A stretch of DNA of 64,000 nt from Paenibacillus pabuli (GTDB lineage: Bacteria; Bacillota; Bacilli; Paenibacillales; Paenibacillaceae), in assembly GCF_023101145.1 (NCBI RefSeq), contig NZ_CP073714.1:248001-312000 (forward strand), written 5' to 3'. The notes beneath the pieces are model-generated. The model searched no databases. It was not told where the DNA came from and saw only the letters and a list, made by a program, of their open reading frames with translations. Shown in pieces: positions 55,245 to 64,000 of the stretch. The translations under genes and the position numbers were made by a program. Position 1 is the stretch's first letter. Each line of letters starts with the position of its first letter.

Positions 55245-56845
55245 AAACCATTATGCTTGTAGATGATGACCCTCATATTGTAAAAGCGCTGACCGACCAT
55301 ATCGATTGGCCATCCATTGGCCTCCGCATTGCAGGAACGGCTTCCAATGGTTTGGACGCACTGGAGCTGTTCCAACAGCTGCGCCCCGATCTGGTGATGA
55401 CAGACGTCTATATGCCAGGGATGACAGGACTTGAGGTCACGCAGACGCTGCGACGTGATCATCCCCATCTGCCGATTATCATTCTTAGCGGATATGACGA
55501 ATTCGAGAATGCCCGGGCGGCCATGCGCTGGGGCGTGAATCATTTTTTGTTGAAGCCTGCGGAAGTGGAGGAGATTGAGTCTGTTCTGCGTGAGGTGTTA
55601 CTGGAACAGGATGTGCGTGAGCGGCGTGAGCAGCTAGAGCAGACGTACAAACAGGAGATTGGGCGGGTGGTTCCTTATCTTCGCAAACTGTTTCTCCAGG
55701 AGCTGTTAACCACGCGCTATCGGGAAGAGGAGTTGCCTGCGGAGCGCATGGATTATGTGGGTGTTCGGATTCCCTCTCAAGTGCGCGCTGTCAGTCTGCA
55801 GTTGTATCGGCCTGCATTTCTGACAAGGATGAAAGAGCGTGACTGGCAGCTATTAAGGTATGGGGCAGCAGACATTATTCAGGAGACCGTCAAAGAGCAG
55901 ACTTCGCAATTAAACGACTGTCAGGTGGAGATCGTGGATTACTCGGATCAGGTGTTTGTACTGCTTCTATTTGACGAAAAGGCCCCGCTAGAACAATTGG
56001 AGTCAGTTATTGAACGGATGATTGATCAGATTTTTACGTACCTCAAGATCGAAATGAGCGCAGGCATTGGAACATCCAAAGAGCACTTATGCGAAGTGAT
56101 GGACTCCTATCTGGAGAGCAGAGAGGCGCTGGAGAAAGCAGAGTTTCAGGGCGGGAGCCGCGTATATCGATATGATTCATCCGATGTTTTAACGCCGAGC
56201 ACAACGGATTACTCGCAATTGCTGCGACAATGGAGTGAGTCATGGGCAGATATGAGAGTCGATCTGGCAGAGGAAATATGGATTCAGCTCCGTCAATTGC
56301 TGGACAAAGGGAGTGGTAATAGTATTCAGGACGTTCAAGTTGTGGCTGTGAGCCTGTTCAACACGTTAATTCATAACTGGAACCGACATTATCCCATGCT
56401 GGCACCGCCGCTAGCGATGAGTAATTTTTTGCAGGAAATTCAAATGAAATATGGGCTGCAGGATCTGATATGCTGGATGGACGGTATTATTCGGAACTGG
56501 ATGGAACAGATACGGAAAGAAATGGGCGAGAAAAAGAGCAATAAATTAGTAGAGCAGGTGAAACAGTACGTTGAGATGCATTATGCTGAAGAAATAAGCT
56601 TTGAGGCCATTGCCAAGGGGTTGTTTGTACACCCCAAATATTTGAGTCAACTGTTCAAGAGAGTAACCGGAGAGAACTTCGTGAGTTATGTGAACGGGTA
56701 CCGGATTCAAAGAGCGATGGAACTGTTACAGTCAGGGCATTACATGGTCTACGAGGTTAGTGAGATGACCGGGTTCCGTAACGCAACGTATTTCAGTCAG
56801 GTGTTCAAGATGCTTACGGGTAAGAGTCCGTCTGAAGTGGGGTAG
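55241..56845 (+). CDS. YesN-like response regulator with AraC DNA-binding domain
   Basis: A 534-aa regulator. The receiver begins MKTIMLVDDDPHIVKALTDH with phospho-Asp in DLVMTDVYMPGMTG and Lys in NHFLLKPAE. A long middle region of about 260 residues follows. The C-terminal AraC double HTH includes FEAIAKGLFVHPKYLSQLFK and VYEVSEMTGFRNATYFSQVF followed by GKSPSEVG. The CTTACTTTT repeat upstream of the binding-protein gene is its likely target. The gene starts within the kinase stop (ATGA). Confidence 0.93.
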   Translation: MKTIMLVDDDPHIVKALTDHIDWPSIGLRIAGTASNGLDALELFQQLRPDLVMTDVYMPGMTGLEVTQTLRRDHPHLPIIILSGYDEFENARAAMRWGVNHFLLKPAEVEEIESVLREVLLEQDVRERREQLEQTYKQEIGRVVPYLRKLFLQELLTTRYREEELPAERMDYVGVRIPSQVRAVSLQLYRPAFLTRMKERDWQLLRYGAADIIQETVKEQTSQLNDCQVEIVDYSDQVFVLLLFDEKAPLEQLESVIERMIDQIFTYLKIEMSAGIGTSKEHLCEVMDSYLESREALEKAEFQGGSRVYRYDSSDVLTPSTTDYSQLLRQWSESWADMRVDLAEEIWIQLRQLLDKGSGNSIQDVQVVAVSLFNTLIHNWNRHYPMLAPPLAMSNFLQEIQMKYGLQDLICWMDGIIRNWMEQIRKEMGEKKSNKLVEQVKQYVEMHYAEEISFEAIAKGLFVHPKYLSQLFKRVTGENFVSYVNGYRIQRAMELLQSGHYMVYEVSEMTGFRNATYFSQVFKMLTGKSPSEVG

Positions 56846-56899
56846 AGCTATGAATGGGATTAGGCAAAAAAATAGAGTGGATTGGGTGGATAATATCTT

Positions 56900-57445
56900 A
56901 TGATCATCGATCAGCAGGAGTTTAACGTAAAAGGATTGACCTATTCGATTAGGTCCGCAACGGAAAAGGATGCTGGAGCATTGTCTTCACTTCGTGTGCA
57001 GATGGATGGAGAAACCGATTATATGGATCGTGAACAAGGTGAAGGGTTCATTGATCCAGCAGGGTTTGAACAAATAATCCGATGGGATACGGAGAAAGAG
57101 AGAAACCTGTTTCTCGTTACTATTGTAGATGAACAAATCGTCGGGTATTCCAGATGCGAGGGGAACGACTTAACCCGTTTTTTTCATAAGGTCGAATTTG
57201 GCGTTTGCGTAGCGAAAGAGTTTTGGGGTTACGGGATTGGCAAGAAACTGCTTGAACTCTCGATAGATTGGGCAGATACAATTGGAATTGAGAAGATGAC
57301 CTTGAACGTGGTGGGGACGAACGATAAAGCGATGGAAATTTACAAAAGAATGGGCTTCGAGATAGAGGGGACATTGAAAAATGATCGACGACATGCGGAC
57401 GGTCGGTATTACGATACAGTGATGATGGGAAGGTTCAGGGGATGA
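56900..57445 (+). CDS. GNAT-family N-acetyltransferase
   Basis: A 181-aa acetyltransferase that would use acetyl-CoA. The acyl-CoA-binding motif is GVCVAKEFWGYGIGKKLLEL, followed by KMTLNVVGTNDKAMEIYKRM and GFEIEGTLKNDRRHADGRYYD, typical of the RimJ/RimL-like or YhhY-like branch. The ribosome site is weak (GGGTGG). The 54-base gap from the regulator gene leaves operon membership open. The acceptor molecule is unknown. Confidence 0.9.
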   Translation: MIIDQQEFNVKGLTYSIRSATEKDAGALSSLRVQMDGETDYMDREQGEGFIDPAGFEQIIRWDTEKERNLFLVTIVDEQIVGYSRCEGNDLTRFFHKVEFGVCVAKEFWGYGIGKKLLELSIDWADTIGIEKMTLNVVGTNDKAMEIYKRMGFEIEGTLKNDRRHADGRYYDTVMMGRFRG

Positions 57446-57460
57446 GGGGAGGAACTAGTC

Positions 57461-57568
57461 GTGGGACTGTTGGCTGAAATCCTGTTTATGGTATCGATAA
57501 CTATTCTATTATATGAAAGAAGATACAAGAGTATCTATCCTCTTATATGGAGAAGATTTAGTATCTAA
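57461..57568 (+). CDS. Candidate 35-aa membrane peptide before the rrn operon
   Basis: A GTG start behind GGGGAGGAACTAGTC opens a 35-codon frame, MGLLAEILFMVSITILLYER followed by RYKSIYPLIWRRFSI and TAA. One short hydrophobic helix is followed by a strongly basic tail. It lies 15 bases after the acetyltransferase gene. No known family is recognised and it may be chance. The remaining 57569-57859 region is AT-rich and holds nothing I can assign. Confidence 0.3.
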   Translation: MGLLAEILFMVSITILLYERRYKSIYPLIWRRFSI

Positions 57569-57859
57569 TAGATGCAGGGTTCTTAATTTAGCAAGAGAAG
57601 ATATTGATATGTGCGATGTAAAAGTAATTATCCCTTGAACCGCTAGAGCGTGTTTCTTCAGAACGCTTAGTAACTCAGCTTGCTATGAACAGTAGTGATT
57701 ACCCTTTCTCTATAGGCTAATGAAGCTTAATACTGTCATATCTATGGAGTGTTGCAGATTGGGTACTGATTGCATGACAATAATTGAGTATGAATAGAGG
57801 AGAAATTAACGATTCTAGTTGTTCTCATAAAAAGGAGATTGAAAAATATTAATTTAAGG

Positions 57860-57888
57860 TTGCAATTTATTTTCCTGCATGGTATATT
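57860..57888 (+). promoter_or_regulatory. rrn promoter P1
   Basis: TTGCAA at 57860-57865 and TATATT at 57883-57888, 17-base spacer. Confidence 0.7.
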
Positions 57889-57969
57889 CTAATTCCGGCC
57901 AAGAAAACACGAGAAACACGGTGCGGCAAGCGAATCCAATAAGCTTCGAAAGAAACTTTAAAAAAGAGC

Positions 57970-57998
57970 TTGCAAAGTTGGTTCGGATGTGATAAGAT
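57970..57998 (+). promoter_or_regulatory. rrn promoter P2
   Basis: TTGCAA at 57970-57975 and TAAGAT at 57993-57998, 17-base spacer. The identical -35 box and a 110-bp offset from P1 fit the tandem P1/P2 layout of Firmicute rrn operons. Confidence 0.75.
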
Positions 57999-58042
57999 AT
58001 AAAAGTTGCTGCGGTGAACAACACTGAGCAACGAAACAAGTT

Positions 58043-58057
58043 TGATCTTTGAAAACT
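58043..58057 (+). promoter_or_regulatory. boxA-like antitermination element in the rrn leader
   Basis: TGATCTTTGAAAACT, followed by a CATCCTGC/GCAGGATG hairpin (58076-58093). A near copy, TGTTCTTTGAAAACT, lies in the 16S-23S spacer at 59880-59894. Such boxA elements recruit Nus factors. Confidence 0.6.
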
Positions 58058-58200
58058 GAACAACGAGTGAGTAATCATCCTGCTTGCAGGATGAATGTGA
58101 AAGTTTTTGGTACATGCCATTTGGCTGTATGGAAACTGGAACAACAATGAGATTTTTAATCTCGTCAGATTCAAAATGAGCTCATCGCTCTTTTCAATAC

Positions 58201-62992
<4,792 letters not shown>

Positions 62993-63136
62993 TATGCAAG
63001 TTGTAAGTCGCAGATTTCGTTTCGGATCTAGTTTTCAGAGAATAAACTCTGAAATGAAAATCGGTACATCACGGAAAGTGTGTATGATTTTCAGTTCCAA
63101 CTTTGATTTCAAGAAGCTATGCTTCGACAAATCGCG

Positions 63137-63253
63137 TTTGGTGGCGATGGCGGAGGGGTTCCACACGTACCCATCCCGAACACGACCGTTAAGCCCTCTA
63201 GCGCCGATGGTACTTGGACCGCAGGGTCCTGGGAGAGTAGGACGCCGCCAAGC
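63137..63253 (+). rRNA. rrf: 5S ribosomal RNA
   Basis: TTTGGTGGCGATGGCGGAGG ... GTAGGACGCCGCCAAGC, 117 bases; the terminal helix TTTGGTGGCG / CGCCGCCAAG closes. The 144-base 23S-5S spacer before it contains a TTTCAGAG / CTCTGAAA processing stem. Confidence 0.97.
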
Positions 63254-63256
63254 GAA

Positions 63257-63278
63257 ACCCCTTTGGGGTATTTTTTTT
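63257..63278 (+). terminator. Short hairpin and T8 run between 5S and the tRNA array
   Basis: Five-pair stem ACCCC / GGGGT with loop TTT, then A and eight T. It has the form of a weak intrinsic terminator placed between 5S and tRNA-Ile. Confidence 0.55.
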
Positions 63279-63284
63279 CGATAT

Positions 63285-63358
63285 GGGCCCTTAGCTCAGT
63301 TGGTTAGAGCGCACCTCTGATAAGGGTGAGGCCGGTGGTTCGAGTCCACCAGGGCCCA
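63285..63358 (+). tRNA. tRNA-Ile (GAT)
   Basis: Acceptor GGGCCCT / AGGGCCC, anticodon loop CTGATAA, T loop TTCGAGT. CCA is not encoded. Confidence 0.97.
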
Positions 63359-63387
63359 TAGTAATACCAGATATACTAAAAGTGTAT

Positions 63388-63463
63388 GGGGCCATAGCTC
63401 AGCTGGGAGAGCGCCTGCCTTGCAAGCAGGAGGTCAGCGGTTCGATCCCGCTTGGCTCCACCA
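63388..63463 (+). tRNA. tRNA-Ala (TGC)
   Basis: Acceptor GGGGCCA / TGGCTCC (one G-U), anticodon loop CTTGCAAG, encoded CCA. Confidence 0.97.
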
Positions 63464-63464
63464 T

Positions 63465-63540
63465 TCCCTGATAGCTCAGTTGGTAGAGCACTCGACTGTT
63501 AATCGAGTTGTCACAGGTTCGAGTCCTGTTCGGGGAGCCA
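63465..63540 (+). tRNA. tRNA-Asn (GTT)
   Basis: Acceptor TCCCTGA / TCGGGGA, anticodon loop CTGTTAA, discriminator G, encoded CCA. Confidence 0.97.
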
Positions 63541-63544
63541 GTAA

Positions 63545-63616
63545 GGCCCGTTGGTCAAGGGGTTAAGACACCTCCCTTTCACGGAGGTAACAGGGGTTCG
63601 AATCCCCTACGGGTCA
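63545..63616 (+). tRNA. tRNA-Glu (TTC)
   Basis: Acceptor GGCCCGT / ACGGGTC (one G-U), anticodon loop CTTTCAC, T loop TTCGAAT. CCA is not encoded. A degenerate copy of its 3' end recurs 108 bases downstream. Confidence 0.97.
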
Positions 63617-63725
63617 TTGTTTTATTTTTTAGGGGATGAGAATCCCAAAGGTTCGTCGGAGGATAAGCTTCGTTAGCAATGGCTTCGCAGTCTCGAACGA
63701 AGTGAGAGTATCCCCTACGGATCAT
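63617..63725 (+). repeat. Palindromic element ending in a copy of the tRNA-Glu 3' end
   Basis: The tRNA-Glu end ATCCCCTACGGGTCAT (63602-63617) recurs as ATCCCCTACGGATCAT at 63710-63725 with 15 of 16 bases identical. The DNA between can fold: outer AGGGGAT (63631-63637) with ATCCCCT (63710-63716), inner CTTCGTT (63668-63674) with AACGAAG (63696-63702). It interrupts an otherwise tightly packed tRNA array. It may be a small repeat family or the scar of a past integration or duplication at the tRNA. Confidence 0.6.
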
Positions 63726-63729
63726 ATAT

Positions 63730-63805
63730 GGAGGCTTAGCTCAGCTGGGAGAGCATCTGCCTTACAAGCAGAGGGTCGGGGGTTCGATCCCCTCAGCCTC
63801 CACCA
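63730..63805 (+). tRNA. tRNA-Val (TAC)
   Basis: Acceptor GGAGGCT / AGCCTCC, anticodon loop CTTACAA, encoded CCA. Confidence 0.97.
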
Positions 63806-63810
63806 TATAT

Positions 63811-63886
<76 letters not shown>

Positions 63887-63895
63887 TTAATGCCT

Positions 63896-63973
63896 GGAAC
63901 CGTGGTGTAGTTGGCCTAACATGCCTGCCTGTCACGCAGGAGATCGCGGGTTCGAATCCCGTCGGTTCCGCCA
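63896..63973 (+). tRNA. tRNA-Asp (GTC)
   Basis: Acceptor GGAACCG / CGGTTCC, anticodon loop CTGTCAC, discriminator G, encoded CCA. The array probably continues past the window edge. Confidence 0.97.
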
Positions 63974-64000
63974 TTAATACCAAAATTAAATAAGGCTCGG

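Overview
The window looks like chromosomal DNA of a Paenibacillus-type Firmicute. The 16S rRNA at 58201-59755 reads as Paenibacillus. Other low-GC Gram-positive marks are strong GGAGG ribosome sites, intrinsic terminators, cre-like sites, a SigD-type promoter, LicT/RAT antitermination, YesM/YesN-type two-component pairs and a bacilliredoxin. I see no insertion sequence, prophage or CRISPR array.

Layout. (1) 1-7463: the 3' end of an AraC-type regulator, then a carbohydrate cluster of a GH3 beta-glycosidase, a GH38 alpha-mannosidase and two xylose-isomerase-like TIM-barrel proteins. (2) 7596-13517: small accessory genes: TetR regulator, an N-terminally shortened DUF3995 protein, a 75-aa HTH-like protein, a PhnB-type VOC protein, an unknown acidic protein, a membrane-anchored YtxJ bacilliredoxin fusion, and a DUF5986 plus XRE-ImmA/IrrE pair that resembles a toxin-antitoxin module. 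(3) 13608-23288: a complete kdp potassium-ATPase locus with a KdpE-like operator, two tiny membrane peptides, kdpABC, a stand-alone KdpD input protein in which the sensor domain is present twice, a separate KdpD-type kinase, and kdpE. (4) 23346-27581: a two-component system divergent from a flavinylated electron-transfer module (FMN-binding protein, ApbE, RnfD/NqrB-like membrane subunit). (5) 27667-33823: GH4 alpha-galactosidase with a divergent AraC regulator, csaA, udk, a VanZ-like protein and an ECF sigma/anti-sigma pair. (6) 33933-39530: a LicT-controlled beta-glucoside operon with two RAT/terminator switches, a PTS EIIBCA, a GH1 phospho-beta-glucosidase and a KdgT-like permease. (7) 39684-47238: a secreted coiled-coil protein, a SNF2/SWIM gene pair, an endonuclease/exonuclease/phosphatase-fold enzyme and a soluble chemoreceptor with a SigD-type promoter. 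(8) 47375-57445: a GH105 enzyme with a large extra N-terminal region, an ABC sugar importer without its own ATPase, a YesM-like kinase, a YesN-like AraC response regulator and a GNAT acetyltransferase. (9) 57860-63973: an rrn operon (tandem promoters, 16S, 23S, 5S) followed by seven tRNA genes, Ile-Ala-Asn-Glu-Val-Thr-Asp.

The main theme is plant or microbial polysaccharide use under layered control. TGTAAGCG-type cre-like sites recur beside the GH4, GH105 and ABC genes, and another cre-like site lies inside the licT leader terminator. The strongest candidates for new biology are the duplicated-sensor split KdpD, the second tiny Kdp peptide, the compact flavinylation module whose ApbE lacks an export signal, and the membrane-anchored bacilliredoxin fusion. 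All family calls come from reading translated sequence and remembered motifs; no database search was run.
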